DNA from: an uncultured bacterium
GTDB taxonomy: Bacteria > Cloacimonadota > Cloacimonadia > Cloacimonadales > Cloacimonadaceae
Assembly: GCA_937924555.1 (NCBI GenBank)
Contig: CALDSN010000078.1
Coordinates: forward strand, 1 to 28,964
DNA: 28,964 bases
Reading direction: 5' to 3'
In this document: piece by piece, positions 7,495-17,330 of the stretch
Position numbering within the stretch: position 1 is the first letter of the stretch
How the letters are laid out: each line of letters opens with the position of its first letter
Made by a program: the position numbers and the translations under genes
The notes under the pieces: model-generated
What the model was told of the DNA's origin: nothing
What the model saw: only the letters and a program-made list of their open reading frames with translations
The model's database searches: none

Positions 7495-7619
7495 TTGATA
7501 GCGTGATATAGGCAGGGGGTACCAAAGAATAATCCAAGCAGAATAGTATCATGGAATAATTCGTGCATAATGATTTAGCAGATAGACTTACTAATATGGT
7601 GATCCTGTAGGGAGGTATC

Positions 7620-10424
7620 ATGAGGAATGTTCTTTTGTGGCTGCTACTGTGTTGCAGCAGTGTTCTTATGGCAGAAATCGGCACTTTTAACCTGCTTGAC
7701 GAGGCGTATTTTGCCGGGCGTTTGGCTACCTATGCTCATGGTGACACTTTACTGAGCGTAACCAAACCGACAGAGGGTGGTTCTATCAGTTTGCATTACA
7801 GCACAGACGGGGGAGAAACCTGGCAAACCACGGCAATCTCTACTCCTTATAGCTCCATCGACGGTTATCCCACCATTTCCAAGACCGGAAACGAAATACT
7901 AGTATCCTTCCTTAGTGGGTATGATAATTATGTTGCTGTGCTGAACGATAGCTTTACGCTAAGCTCAATCATCCCCCTGGATAAACCCACATATGACCGT
8001 ATGCCTTATGTGGAAAGACTGGGAGACATTCTGCAACGCTATTCCATGAATTACCCCTACCCGGACAGTATAATTGTTTCGGGTGAGAAAGTGCCATTCC
8101 CGGGAATCATCCCGCAATACCCTGATGAATACCTGTTACCGGCATATGCAAGTGATAACCTGCTGGACGACTATGGGAACCCGGTTGCTTTCACCAACGA
8201 ACATCAGTACCATGGTATATATCTTAGTAACGATAACTTGTACATAAGCCAAACTACGGGAGATAACAACGGCTGGCCCATATTCAATGACCCCGTGCTA
8301 ATCGGAGGAGAAGTGGTGGTGCTCGAGGGACCGGAAGATTATCCTATGGATGATATCTTCAGAGGTGGATTGGAGCAAAATGCCCCTAAATATTCATTGG
8401 ATAGTGCGAGCATAAGTGTTCGATTGGAAGGAGTACGTATTGGACCACCAGAATACAGTGCAGATCGCATCGTTATGGTAGAATTGTGTGGGGGTGGTTA
8501 TCAAGCATGGTTAGGAACAATTCAACCTCCGAGCTCTGACACCTATGGTGTGTGGGAAAACTACCCCATGGGTATAGATGAAGCTCCGCAGTTTGATAAC
8601 AGAATAGCCACTCGGGATACAGTGTGGACCCCGATTGGGAGTGGAACCTGCTCAGACAGAATGTTATTCGTTAATAGCAAACTTTGGATAAAAGGTGTTT
8701 ACCATGGTAAGCAAGTATGGGGTGCAGCAGGGGGAATTGATATTATTGGTGACCTTATACCCTTAGACATTTCGCCACCATATCCACCTGTTCCCCATTT
8801 TCGAGATGAACTCACCCTGATCTCGGAAAAAGATATCCGTGTTAAATACGGCTATTTTGATCCATTGGATACTTTAGGGTACCATACAAATATGGGAGCA
8901 GATTATTTGTACGAAGCTCCTGCCGGAGGAGGTGTGTTCATATATGCAAACCTAATCGCTTTGGGCAATAATGTTAACCAGATGTGCAAAGGGAACCTAA
9001 ACTTCGAGTATCAGAGACCTCATCCCTCGACACCTTCTCAGATAGTGAGCATCCCGGAAATCGGCGATACTCTGTTTACATTTATTGACCTACACCGATA
9101 TATGTTTCCGCCTACTCAGCAATCACCCTGGCCCTCTCATATAGATTATCCATGGTATAACCCGCTATATCCTGAGGCAAATCCATACTTGGAGAGAGGC
9201 ACTATCAATCTATACGGTTCATTGTTGCAAAGAAGAAAGGAGATTGTTCACCGCGAGTATCAGGATATCGCAGGAGATGGAATATGGGACATTGCAAATG
9301 GTGAATATGGCGGAAGTTCTGCACCTGTAGCATACACGGACTCGGTCTTGGGGATAAACCTGCAGAACCGAAACTATCCTGGTGCCAATGGTAACGGAAT
9401 TGGCTATAAGTTCAACCACCAAAGTACTGCCTTCAACAGCAAACTAAGTATATATACACATCCATGGTCCATTTCAAGACCATTCTCAGTTTTGGGTACG
9501 GGTATTGAGATTAGCCCCATCGGGGATAACCCAACCATACCATGGAATGGTCTTCTCCCATTTGACAAAGTGCCAAAAGCCAGGTGCTATGCCAAAGTGG
9601 GTAACCAAGCTTTCTGCAGCGTAGATGATGAACTCGGTTATGTAGGAGTTTGGGCGATAACCTCTTCCTATACCACACCCGGTAATGGGCTGATTGAGAA
9701 CATTATTCCCCTGGGGAACTCAACTGCATGGATATACCAGTTGAAGGAAGCAGAAGGTGGGTATAATATGCAAACAATGGACATCAATCCTGTTACAAAC
9801 ATTCAGACTAATACGACCACGAGATTTGTCCCCGGCATCACCAACGATATCTGCATTCTGGGAAACGGAAACCGAGTGATGGGGATTATGGAAGATGAGT
9901 CTATCCTAAAGCTGTATTTAGTAACCGAGGATGGCTCTTTAAGCTTAATTGACTCGCAAGATATATGCACGGTACTCCCTGAGGATTGCGATCTGACCAA
10001 GATAAGACTGTACTTGAAGCCGCTTGAGGATAGTAGTATCGGAGTGTTCCTTTTCTCTCCGGATAACGCTCTCCCAAATCATGGATCGCTCTACTATGCT
10101 GGCTGTAGCACATCCACTGAAGCTATTGATTATACCGAGAACAGCCCTCAGGTGGTGGAGCTTAGCGTATATCCGAATCCTGTCCGCGATGTGCTAAACC
10201 TTAGCATAAGCAACATTTCCAAAGGGCAACAACTAAGCATGGAACTATATAACATCAAAGGACAGAAGCTGCGCAGTGGACTGCTTAGCATTCAGGATGG
10301 AAAGGCAACATACAATCTGGATGAGGAAACCGGAGCTTACAACAAGCTGGGTAGCGGAGTGTATGTGATGCGGATAATATCTCAAGGCAAGGTGATAGCC
10401 ACCAAGAAGCTTTGCAAGATGTGA
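7620..10424 (+). CDS. Large secreted protein with pilin-shared domain and T9SS type A sorting domain
   Basis: A 934-residue protein of unknown function. It starts with a Sec signal peptide (hydrophobic VLLWLLLCCSSVLMA, probable cleavage after A18). An Asp-box/BNR-like motif STDGGETW (61-68) suggests a propeller-like N-terminal part. Residues ~196-600 align collinearly with residues ~195-607 of the PilX-like protein encoded at 20130-22073, for example FVNSKLWIKG, GAA...IIGD, KYGYFDP, YHTNMGAD and GDTLFTFIDLHR. The C-terminus (848-934) is a T9SS type A sorting domain: SVYPNPVRDVLN, MELYNIKGQKL, GSGVYVMRI. It should therefore cross the outer membrane and be displayed or released. GGAGG lies 4 nt before the ATG. 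It is convergent with the pilus operon, sharing a terminator with pilC. Confidence 0.85.
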   Translation: MRNVLLWLLLCCSSVLMAEIGTFNLLDEAYFAGRLATYAHGDTLLSVTKPTEGGSISLHYSTDGGETWQTTAISTPYSSIDGYPTISKTGNEILVSFLSGYDNYVAVLNDSFTLSSIIPLDKPTYDRMPYVERLGDILQRYSMNYPYPDSIIVSGEKVPFPGIIPQYPDEYLLPAYASDNLLDDYGNPVAFTNEHQYHGIYLSNDNLYISQTTGDNNGWPIFNDPVLIGGEVVVLEGPEDYPMDDIFRGGLEQNAPKYSLDSASISVRLEGVRIGPPEYSADRIVMVELCGGGYQAWLGTIQPPSSDTYGVWENYPMGIDEAPQFDNRIATRDTVWTPIGSGTCSDRMLFVNSKLWIKGVYHGKQVWGAAGGIDIIGDLIPLDISPPYPPVPHFRDELTLISEKDIRVKYGYFDPLDTLGYHTNMGADYLYEAPAGGGVFIYANLIALGNNVNQMCKGNLNFEYQRPHPSTPSQIVSIPEIGDTLFTFIDLHRYMFPPTQQSPWPSHIDYPWYNPLYPEANPYLERGTINLYGSLLQRRKEIVHREYQDIAGDGIWDIANGEYGGSSAPVAYTDSVLGINLQNRNYPGANGNGIGYKFNHQSTAFNSKLSIYTHPWSISRPFSVLGTGIEISPIGDNPTIPWNGLLPFDKVPKARCYAKVGNQAFCSVDDELGYVGVWAITSSYTTPGNGLIENIIPLGNSTAWIYQLKEAEGGYNMQTMDINPVTNIQTNTTTRFVPGITNDICILGNGNRVMGIMEDESILKLYLVTEDGSLSLIDSQDICTVLPEDCDLTKIRLYLKPLEDSSIGVFLFSPDNALPNHGSLYYAGCSTSTEAIDYTENSPQVVELSVYPNPVRDVLNLSISNISKGQQLSMELYNIKGQKLRSGLLSIQDGKATYNLDEETGAYNKLGSGVYVMRIISQGKVIATKKLCKM

Positions 10425-10445
10425 TGGTATTTGTGAGATAAATAA

Positions 10446-10477
10446 AAAGCAGGCACCGGATATCCGATGCCTGCTTG
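10446..10477. terminator. Strong hairpin terminator of the pilus operon (bidirectional)
   Basis: AAGCAGGCA (10447-10455) pairs with TGCCTGCTT (10468-10476), and the stem continues inward as CGGA/TCCG after one mismatch. On the minus strand the hairpin is followed by TTTTTATTT, so it is well formed for termination after pilC. The opposite gene ends 22 nt away, so it probably uses the same hairpin. Confidence 0.88.
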
Positions 10478-10498
10478 GTCTATTATAGATTAGCTTTG

Positions 10499-11752
10499 TT
10501 ATTTCATACCTTGCGAAATGGCTTCACCCAGATCGAAGATGGGAAGATAGATAACCACAATGATACCACCCACAACCACCGCCATCATCACGATAAGCAG
10601 GGGTTCGATAAGGGAAGTCAAGCGGTCGATAACTGAATCCACCAGCTTCTCATAGAACTGAGCAGCCTTGCTTAGTAGCTTGTCCATATCACCAGTTTCT
10701 TCACCGGTAGCGATCATCTGTAATAAGGTGGGCGGGAACATCCCGGTACGACGGAAGGAATTGGCAACGCCATAACCTTCTTTCACCATAACTCTTGCTT
10801 TGCGCACAGCACCTTCCACCACGGCATTCTGCACCACATTCTCGGTTAGCTCCATGGTGTCCATAATGGGCACACCGGCAGCCATGAGGATACTGAAGGT
10901 ACGAGAGAATTTGCTCATGATGGAGTTATTCAGCACCGCTCCGATAACGGGAATCTTAAGCTTCATACTATCGATGATAAAGCGTCCGCGGTCGGTGAGG
11001 TACAGCAGAAAAACGCCAAACACAGCTAAGATAACAAAGAGCACAGCAGTGAAGGCATTGTTCACAATGAAGTTACTGGTGTTGATAGCAAGCACGGTAG
11101 GTGCAGGCAGATCGGCATTGAAATCCTTGTACACGCCGGCAAAGAGGGGGATAATCCAATAGAACATCACCCATACAACCACCACAAGGAAGATAAGCAT
11201 GAAAACAGGATATGCCATTGCACTATACACCTTACGGCGGGTATCCTCTATCTTCTCCAGATAATCCGAAAGTTCATCCAACACGGTATGCAAAGTACCA
11301 GATACTTCACCCGCTTTAACCAGAGCTACATACAGGGGGTTAAACACACCCGGATGTTGCTCCATGGCTTCAGAGAGGGAAAACCCTTTGCGGATATCGT
11401 CGGAGAGCTTGCGCAGAACCTTTGAGAAGCGTTTATTCTTTTCTTCTTTCTCCAGATCAGTGATGGCTTTTTCGATGGTTAAGCCGGCAGAGAACATGGT
11501 GGAAAGCTGCCTGGTGAAGAACACAAGAGTCTTTAGGCTAACGCCGGTGCGAATCTTGTAGATGGTAAGCATCAACTTATCAAAAAGAGACATCTTACCC
11601 TTAAAAGCGCCTTCAGCAGCAGCTTTGACGCTAATAATGGTGCTGCCTTCTTTGGCAAGCTTATCCACAGCCATATCGAGGGTATCTGCTTTTATCATCC
11701 CCTCAAGTCTGGCACCTTTGGCATCCTTAACTATGTATGCAAATGTTGGCAT
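10499..11752 (-). CDS. pilC: Type IV pilus inner-membrane platform protein PilC (GspF family)
   Basis: PilC is the polytopic inner-membrane platform that couples the PilB/PilT motors to pilin insertion. The 417-residue product has an N-terminal MPTFAYIVKDAKG motif and two T2SSF domains (about 74-197 and 279-400), each with the family signature: ALVKAGEVSGTLHTVLDELS in the first and MIATGEETGDMDKLL in the second. Hydrophobic spans lie at about 181-203, 231-252 and 383-404. It is the last gene of the operon, 24 bp after pilB, and is followed by a strong terminator. T2SS GspF is the alternative family name, but the neighbours make PilC the better call. Confidence 0.95.
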   Translation of the reverse strand: MPTFAYIVKDAKGARLEGMIKADTLDMAVDKLAKEGSTIISVKAAAEGAFKGKMSLFDKLMLTIYKIRTGVSLKTLVFFTRQLSTMFSAGLTIEKAITDLEKEEKNKRFSKVLRKLSDDIRKGFSLSEAMEQHPGVFNPLYVALVKAGEVSGTLHTVLDELSDYLEKIEDTRRKVYSAMAYPVFMLIFLVVVVWVMFYWIIPLFAGVYKDFNADLPAPTVLAINTSNFIVNNAFTAVLFVILAVFGVFLLYLTDRGRFIIDSMKLKIPVIGAVLNNSIMSKFSRTFSILMAAGVPIMDTMELTENVVQNAVVEGAVRKARVMVKEGYGVANSFRRTGMFPPTLLQMIATGEETGDMDKLLSKAAQFYEKLVDSVIDRLTSLIEPLLIVMMAVVVGGIIVVIYLPIFDLGEAISQGMK

Positions 11753-11776
11753 AACAGTTTACCTTTTCCCGGTTAC

Positions 11777-13486
11777 TTATTCAACCACGGTCATCTTGAT
11801 GACTTCGCGGATAGTGGTTAAACCACGTTTCATTTTGGACATAGCAGCATCGTGCAAAGTACGCATGCCGGAATTGATGGCAGCGTCACGGATAAGGTCT
11901 TGGTTACCACCCTCGAAGATCAAAGCGCGTATCTCAGGAGTAACTGTGAGAAGCTCAAATATACCTTCTCGACCGGAGAAACCTGTATTATCGCAATGCA
12001 CACAACCTGCACCCATCTTGAAGTTGATCTTGGCAGCTTCCTCAGGAGTAATTCCACAGTCCTTAATCTCTTGCGCAGTAGGAGTGTAATCCTTTATACA
12101 ATGTTTACATATCTTACGCACCAAGCGTTGCGCCATAACCAAGGATAAGGAAGAACCCACCAAGTATGGCTTGATACCGATATCAATCAAACGGGTGATG
12201 GTGGAAGGGGCATCATTGGCGTGAAGAGTGGAGAACACCAAGTGACCGGTAAGGGAGAACTTGATGGCTATATCAGCGGTTTCTTCATCGCGGATTTCAC
12301 CGATAAGCACAATATCCGGATCTTGACGCAGCACCGAACGAAGAGCTGAGCCGAAGGTTAGTCCTATCTGCTCTTTGGTTTCAATTTGGGTAATCCCTTC
12401 CAAGCGGTATTCCACGGGGTCTTCCACAGTGATTATATTGGTTTCGATATCTTCAATCTCTTTTAATGCAGCGTGCAATGATGTAGATTTACCGGAACCG
12501 GTGGGACCGGAGACGATGATGATACCATAGGGACGACGGATAATCTTTTTAAAGATATCCATGTCTGTATCTTCAAAACCAAGAGTGGTCAGCTTGAAAC
12601 CGAACTCACCTTTGTCCAGAAGACGCATCACTACCTTTTCACCCAACACGGTTGGAGTGATGGAAACACGAACATCAACACTTTTAATGGATGTTTTGAG
12701 CGAGATATGACCATCTTGGGGAAGACGGCGTTCGGCAATATTCAGTTTACTCATAACCTTGATGATAGATACAACGCCTGGGTGCATTCCAATGGGTGGC
12801 GTCATAACTTCGCGCAGAGCACCATCTATACGATAACGCACACGCGATGTCTTCAGCAAAGGTTCGATGTGAATATCTGTAGTACCGGCTTTGATGGCTT
12901 CGTTTATGATCAGATTAACGAGTTTTACAACAGGTGCATCGGCATCAGCAGAAGCAGAGGCAATTGTTATTTCATTCTCTTCTTCATCAACGGCTACGAA
13001 ATCAAATCCACCTACTGCGTCTTCCACCTGGGAAGTTGTACGAATGCTCTTGTAATATTTCTCAATGGTATCATGAAGAACACTATCACCGATGAGTTCG
13101 GGTTTGATGTTCTTGCCCAACAGCTTCTTCAAGCTATCCAAAACTGTAAGGTTTTCCGGATCAGCAAGGGCTACAACAATACCATCACCTTCTTCGCGAA
13201 GAGCTATGACTCTGTTCTCCAACGCATAGGGTTCAGGAATTAAGCTAACGATACTAAGATCCAAGTCCATTAACTCTTGCTCGTTAACGATGTCATAGCC
13301 TAATTGAAGGTTTAGAGCAACGAGAAGTTCACGCTCGGTGACATAGCCCAGCTTTATTAATGTTTCTCCCAGTTTTAAGCCGAAGTTGCCTTGCTTAACC
13401 AGAGCTTCTTTTATTTGGTCTTCTGTGGCATAAGCTTCATGAACAAGAACTTCACCTATTCTGGAAAATTGCGGGTTGAAAGACAT
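11777..13486 (-). CDS. pilB: Type IV pilus assembly (extension) ATPase PilB
   Basis: A 569-residue cytoplasmic hexameric ATPase that powers pilus polymerisation. It has an N-terminal MshEN/T2SSE_N region (GEVLVHEAYATEDQIKEAL...LGETLIKLGYVTE, within 1-145). The motor domain has Walker A GPTGSGKS (327-334), an Asp box EDPVEY (355-360), Walker B DIVLIGEIRD (391-400), a His box GHLVFSTLHANDA, and the tetracysteine zinc motif C460-x2-C463 ... C495-x2-C498 typical of PilB/GspE and absent from PilT. AAGGA lies 7 nt upstream of the ATG. An 87-bp gap with a hairpin separates it from the lipoprotein gene, the largest gap inside the operon. Confidence 0.97.
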   Translation of the reverse strand: MSFNPQFSRIGEVLVHEAYATEDQIKEALVKQGNFGLKLGETLIKLGYVTERELLVALNLQLGYDIVNEQELMDLDLSIVSLIPEPYALENRVIALREEGDGIVVALADPENLTVLDSLKKLLGKNIKPELIGDSVLHDTIEKYYKSIRTTSQVEDAVGGFDFVAVDEEENEITIASASADADAPVVKLVNLIINEAIKAGTTDIHIEPLLKTSRVRYRIDGALREVMTPPIGMHPGVVSIIKVMSKLNIAERRLPQDGHISLKTSIKSVDVRVSITPTVLGEKVVMRLLDKGEFGFKLTTLGFEDTDMDIFKKIIRRPYGIIIVSGPTGSGKSTSLHAALKEIEDIETNIITVEDPVEYRLEGITQIETKEQIGLTFGSALRSVLRQDPDIVLIGEIRDEETADIAIKFSLTGHLVFSTLHANDAPSTITRLIDIGIKPYLVGSSLSLVMAQRLVRKICKHCIKDYTPTAQEIKDCGITPEEAAKINFKMGAGCVHCDNTGFSGREGIFELLTVTPEIRALIFEGGNQDLIRDAAINSGMRTLHDAAMSKMKRGLTTIREVIKMTVVE

Positions 13487-13533
13487 TAGTTTATCCTTTT
13501 ATTCTCATTAAAGATTTGGATATAAACCGGTCT

Positions 13534-13557
13534 CCGGCAGCAATGATATACTGCCGG
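13534..13557 (-). other. Intercistronic hairpin between lipoprotein gene and pilB
   Basis: CCGGCAG pairs perfectly with CTGCCGG across a 10-nt loop, just after the lipoprotein stop. No T tract follows, so it is more likely a processing/stability element or attenuator than a full terminator. It could set pilB-pilC expression apart from upstream genes. Confidence 0.45.
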
Positions 13558-13573
13558 GACCATCATTACTTTA

Positions 13574-15859
13574 TTACCAGGGTGCAACACCGGGATATCT
13601 GAAAAGTGTTACCGAGGTATTGGATTGAACGGCTGTACCGAGGATTCTACCCGTTATCAAGGCATCGGTAGTACCGGGTGTATTTGCATTAACATCAGGA
13701 TAGGGTATTTCGCTTGTCTTGAACGCGATCCTACCCTTTGCTTCACCAAGCTCATTTGTGATGATTCTCCAAGGTAATGGAGGATTATCAGGATACAATC
13801 CAAGCCCCTCAATACCGGAGATCTCAACAAAGGCACCTCGAGTACACGTTAGAAGAATAATGGCGTCTCGAATGGTTAACCCCTGTCCGTCTGTTAAGAC
13901 GCATAGAATATCACTGGTTTTAGTTTGGACCACTGTAGAGGGAGGTAAGTTGCCATCGAAATACAATGATGATGGTACAGCTTGCATTTCAAAGCGAGGA
14001 TCATTAAGAGGTAATGTAACTACTGCAGTACCATAATTCGGGTTACCAAACTGATCGTCACCGCAGTGGGCAATAATAGTTACAGGACTGAAAGTAAGTG
14101 TTCCTCTGTAGGTGAAGGTGGTATAAGCCACACCGGCAAGTGAGTCACCATTAACGCTAACATTGCCAACATAGGCTTCTGCAACAATCTGGCAATCTGG
14201 GGCATTCTGCAACTCAAACCAAACTGCTGTACCGTTATCCACAGGGTTGTTATGAATGTCTTTTACCACTGACCCAGCTATGATTCTCCATAAACCACCG
14301 CCCATATTTGTACCGGTATTAAAGCCACCAATGAAGGGGACAATACCGTTTGGATAAGGTGCGGGAGGTCCGGCATGAATTACGATGTTGGTCTTGAGAG
14401 AGAAGATGTATTTACCATTCTTTGTGATTGAAGCCCGAATCTTCAGCATACCTGATTCGGTACCACTATTGACCGAGATCTGCGCCTCACCCCCATTTGA
14501 GATAACGAGGACTGAGTCGGTTTGAGCTTGGTTATTCAGGTTTGCACCAACAGGAGCATTGGTATTAACTATCTTGAAATAAACAGAATCGGCAGAATTG
14601 ATCAAGTTGCCGTTGATGTCACGAAGTTTGACTCTCAGGATGGCAGATTGTAAGCCACCGGTATTGGCAACATTAAGGTTAATCTGATCCGTTTGAGTAA
14701 AACTGATTGAATGAATCTCGTTTGAGGTAACATTGAAGATGGTGTTGGCGATAAGAGTATCACCATTAGCAGTAGCTTGAATCATGGCTGCGCCGGCAGA
14801 AAGACCTGGGGTGAAACGCACCGCAGCAACACCATCGGCTTCTGTGTTTACACGAACCAACTGAGTTGTATTAAGGAATGAGCCTAAGTCCGTTGTGAAC
14901 TTCACTGATTGTTGCGGGCAGTCATTGTTGTACACATCAGTTAGGTGAGCCTTCATGTTGATGTGATTTGAACTTCCGACATCACTGCTATAGGCTTCCA
15001 CCTCGGTAGAACCGTCGTTGACCCACGCGGTTAGTCCGATATTTGCAGGACGTCCAGGGGAGATGATTATCTCTCTAGTCTTAACCACGCCACCTATGGA
15101 GGCGGTTATTGTTTCATTGCCCGAACCTGGAGTAGTAGTAGCGGTAGTCCAAGAACTATATTTAACCCCTGCCGCACCGTTGGCTGTGGCAGCTATGGTA
15201 GTCTTGCCAAGTTCATTACCTGATGAATCGACAAATCTTCCTTTCTCACAGGTGAAAGTAACGAGAGTGTTGTTAGGAACTGTGTTACCTACACTATTGA
15301 TGGGTTTTGCAGTCACATTAATGGTCTGCATAACATTCATTCTATAAGGGTCGTATTGTTCTTCTTTGGGAAGGTTTAACTGGATCGAAGCAATGGGCGG
15401 TATAGGCTTGATCTCCACCCGAATGGAATCACTGTCTGAGGACAGAAGTGAATCAACGGTGGTAGTGGAATAGTTGCGCACCACTGCATGAATTGTAGCC
15501 CAGCCGACATCTCCGTCATCCCAAAAAGTAGTTCTGGCAACACCTGTACTATCAGTAAGAACACTGGTAAGTACGCGACCTTTATCAGTTTTAAACTGCA
15601 CGATTTGGTTGAATACACCAAAGTTTTCGCCGTCTTTCACTTCAACCCCGACTGTGGCATAAGTGATGTTATTGTCTTGGTAGATGAATTCCGGTTCAGC
15701 CCAAATGCGGGTGATAGTTCTAAGCTCTGATAATGGAGCAGGAACCGGAGCTGCAGGGATAATTGGAGGTGGATTTCTCTTGTCACAACTGGCAGTGAAA
15801 CTTACCACAATAAGCAACACCAGTGTTAACAATGGCATTAGGTGTCTAAATTTACGCAT
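13574..15859 (-). CDS. Lipoprotein with repeated bacterial Ig-like (Big_1/invasin-type) domains
   Basis: A 761-residue envelope protein with a lipoprotein signal peptide: a hydrophobic stretch and lipobox TASC with lipidated C25, followed by a proline-rich linker (PPPIIPAAPVPAPLSE). The rest appears to be about six tandem Ig-like domains of ~100-130 residues, with recurring 'V.F....G.....T...G.A...' patterns such as VQFKTDKGRV..TDSTGVARTTF, VTFTCEKGRF...AATANGAAGV, and VKFTTDLGSF...TEADGVAAVRF. The gene follows pilQ immediately: the PilQ stop TAA abuts this ATG, and the AGGAGG ribosome-binding site lies within the last PilQ codons. It occupies a place where no standard pilus gene occurs, so I infer a secretin partner, pilotin-like factor or pilus-displayed adhesin. 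No function can be assigned directly. Confidence 0.8.
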   Translation of the reverse strand: MRKFRHLMPLLTLVLLIVVSFTASCDKRNPPPIIPAAPVPAPLSELRTITRIWAEPEFIYQDNNITYATVGVEVKDGENFGVFNQIVQFKTDKGRVLTSVLTDSTGVARTTFWDDGDVGWATIHAVVRNYSTTTVDSLLSSDSDSIRVEIKPIPPIASIQLNLPKEEQYDPYRMNVMQTINVTAKPINSVGNTVPNNTLVTFTCEKGRFVDSSGNELGKTTIAATANGAAGVKYSSWTTATTTPGSGNETITASIGGVVKTREIIISPGRPANIGLTAWVNDGSTEVEAYSSDVGSSNHINMKAHLTDVYNNDCPQQSVKFTTDLGSFLNTTQLVRVNTEADGVAAVRFTPGLSAGAAMIQATANGDTLIANTIFNVTSNEIHSISFTQTDQINLNVANTGGLQSAILRVKLRDINGNLINSADSVYFKIVNTNAPVGANLNNQAQTDSVLVISNGGEAQISVNSGTESGMLKIRASITKNGKYIFSLKTNIVIHAGPPAPYPNGIVPFIGGFNTGTNMGGGLWRIIAGSVVKDIHNNPVDNGTAVWFELQNAPDCQIVAEAYVGNVSVNGDSLAGVAYTTFTYRGTLTFSPVTIIAHCGDDQFGNPNYGTAVVTLPLNDPRFEMQAVPSSLYFDGNLPPSTVVQTKTSDILCVLTDGQGLTIRDAIILLTCTRGAFVEISGIEGLGLYPDNPPLPWRIITNELGEAKGRIAFKTSEIPYPDVNANTPGTTDALITGRILGTAVQSNTSVTLFRYPGVAPW

Positions 15860-17305
15860 TTAACGTTCCTCCTCTTGATCTTCGAAGTCGATGAGGGTTC
15901 TGGTAAGACGCTCGTCCAGCTTCAATTCGGGAGTTTCGGCATTCATAGCCACCAGACGAGGGGTAATTTCGATAATCAGATCAGTGTTTTCAACCACTTC
16001 ATAGCGGTGTTGGAACACTTTACCAACAAAAGGAAGATCGCCTAAGAACGGCAATTTGTTGGTTTTCTGCATAATGCTGGAATTCAACAAACCGCCGACG
16101 ATGATCTTATGTTCGTTGGGAACAGTCACGGTAGAGGTTATTCTGCGAACCTTGGAACGTGGTACATACCCTCCCACAAGCTCGGTAATGGAACTAACTT
16201 CGGGATTGATGACCATGGTGATGTTTCCATCTTTGTTTACCTTGGGGGTAACTTTCAACATGATACCAACTTCAGAACGCTCCACCTGGATTTGCTTCTC
16301 TTGGTCTGTTACCACAAAGGGGACAACTTCACCAATGTGCATTTCGGCAAGCTCTCCATTAAGAGCTGTTACACGAGTATCTGTTAACAACTGAGCAGCA
16401 TTATTTTCCAGCAACCAATCGATGGTAACATCAAAGGCTGTGAGCTGTCTACTGAAGTGACCGACATCCTCTAAACCATTAATCCTTTGGAAATATTGTT
16501 CATCCGGAACCACACCAAAATCATTGGGATTCCCGTGGGGAAGGTAACCAGTAACATCAGAATAATCATATGGCAAGCCGGCACCGTCTGCATTAATGGG
16601 ATCTTCTGCAAGGATGGTGGTTAGGTGATTCAATCTGCTCCAGTCAATACCATATTTCTTGGCATTGGAAAGATGAACCTCTATGAGGCGAACGCGAATT
16701 TCCACTTGGTCTTGCTTTGAATCTATTGATGAGATAAGCTCTTTAACATCCTTGAATGAATCTGGGTTACCAAAGATCATTATTGCGTTCTGTCCTTCAA
16801 GAGGGGTAATCTTCAGACCCGTATTTTGAAGGGAATCACTAACTTTCTTGGCATCAAGATTGTTCAAGAAGATGATGTCGCTACGTTCACCAACTTCTTC
16901 CATAATGTTCTGCTTCTGGCCTACCAAGAAGGTGTGACCGCCAACTACGCGATAGGAATAACCAACTGAACGCGCAACCAAGGCAACAGCAGTCTCAATA
17001 CCAACATCCTTTATGTTGATGGTAACGCGTGGTTCATCAGTGTTTTCACCGGTATTTCCGGATTGGGTGAAAGAGTTATTGGATTTCCCTGCACTCTGGT
17101 CAACGGCGACCACTATATTTGTGCCGCTTAAACGAGAGAGAGCTTTTACCACGGATGACAAGGTGGCATCATCAGCAGAGAAAGAAACCTTGGTGTCCAG
17201 AATTGGATTTCTGGCAGCTTGTGCACTTAGCAGTGAGGCTCCCATCATGAGCACCATTAACAAGGTTATAACCAGATAGCGCTTTGTTAAAAGCATGTGT
17301 TTCAT
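15860..17305 (-). CDS. pilQ: Type IV pilus secretin PilQ
   Basis: Outer-membrane secretin that forms the pilus exit channel. The mature protein begins after a signal peptide (cleavage near AQA-ARN, ~31). An STN/N0-like domain follows (residues ~36-70, DATLSSVVKALSRLSGTNIV), then N1-type modules (~95-195) and the secretin core (~200-452) with VPFVVTD, VGIMLKVTPKV, STVTVPNEHKIIVGGLL and the C-terminal LPFLGDLPFVGKVFQ. At 481 residues it is shorter than proteobacterial PilQ (600-700) and shows no AMIN domain. The frame opens at 17323, but the GGAG ribosome-binding site sits inside those first codons, so I place the start at 17305 (5 nt spacing). The C-terminal EEE codons carry the next gene's ribosome-binding site. 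Confidence 0.93.
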   Translation of the reverse strand: MKHMLLTKRYLVITLLMVLMMGASLLSAQAARNPILDTKVSFSADDATLSSVVKALSRLSGTNIVVAVDQSAGKSNNSFTQSGNTGENTDEPRVTINIKDVGIETAVALVARSVGYSYRVVGGHTFLVGQKQNIMEEVGERSDIIFLNNLDAKKVSDSLQNTGLKITPLEGQNAIMIFGNPDSFKDVKELISSIDSKQDQVEIRVRLIEVHLSNAKKYGIDWSRLNHLTTILAEDPINADGAGLPYDYSDVTGYLPHGNPNDFGVVPDEQYFQRINGLEDVGHFSRQLTAFDVTIDWLLENNAAQLLTDTRVTALNGELAEMHIGEVVPFVVTDQEKQIQVERSEVGIMLKVTPKVNKDGNITMVINPEVSSITELVGGYVPRSKVRRITSTVTVPNEHKIIVGGLLNSSIMQKTNKLPFLGDLPFVGKVFQHRYEVVENTDLIIEITPRLVAMNAETPELKLDERLTRTLIDFEDQEEER

Positions 17306-17330
17306 ATTTACTCCCAGTATCATATTATAA

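Larger units (their letters stand above)
7170..7619. other. Divergent intergenic region between groEL and the secreted-protein gene
   Basis: This 450-bp region has no credible gene. From the groEL side it holds the CIRCE operator (7211-7237), the groEL promoter (7242-7270), the 11-bp-unit palindrome copy B (7361-7424), a TATAAT at 7450-7455 on the plus strand with only a poor -35 (TTTCGT), a 28-nt hairpin (7467-7494), and the ribosome-binding site GGAGG (7611-7615) of the downstream gene. Confidence 0.7.
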
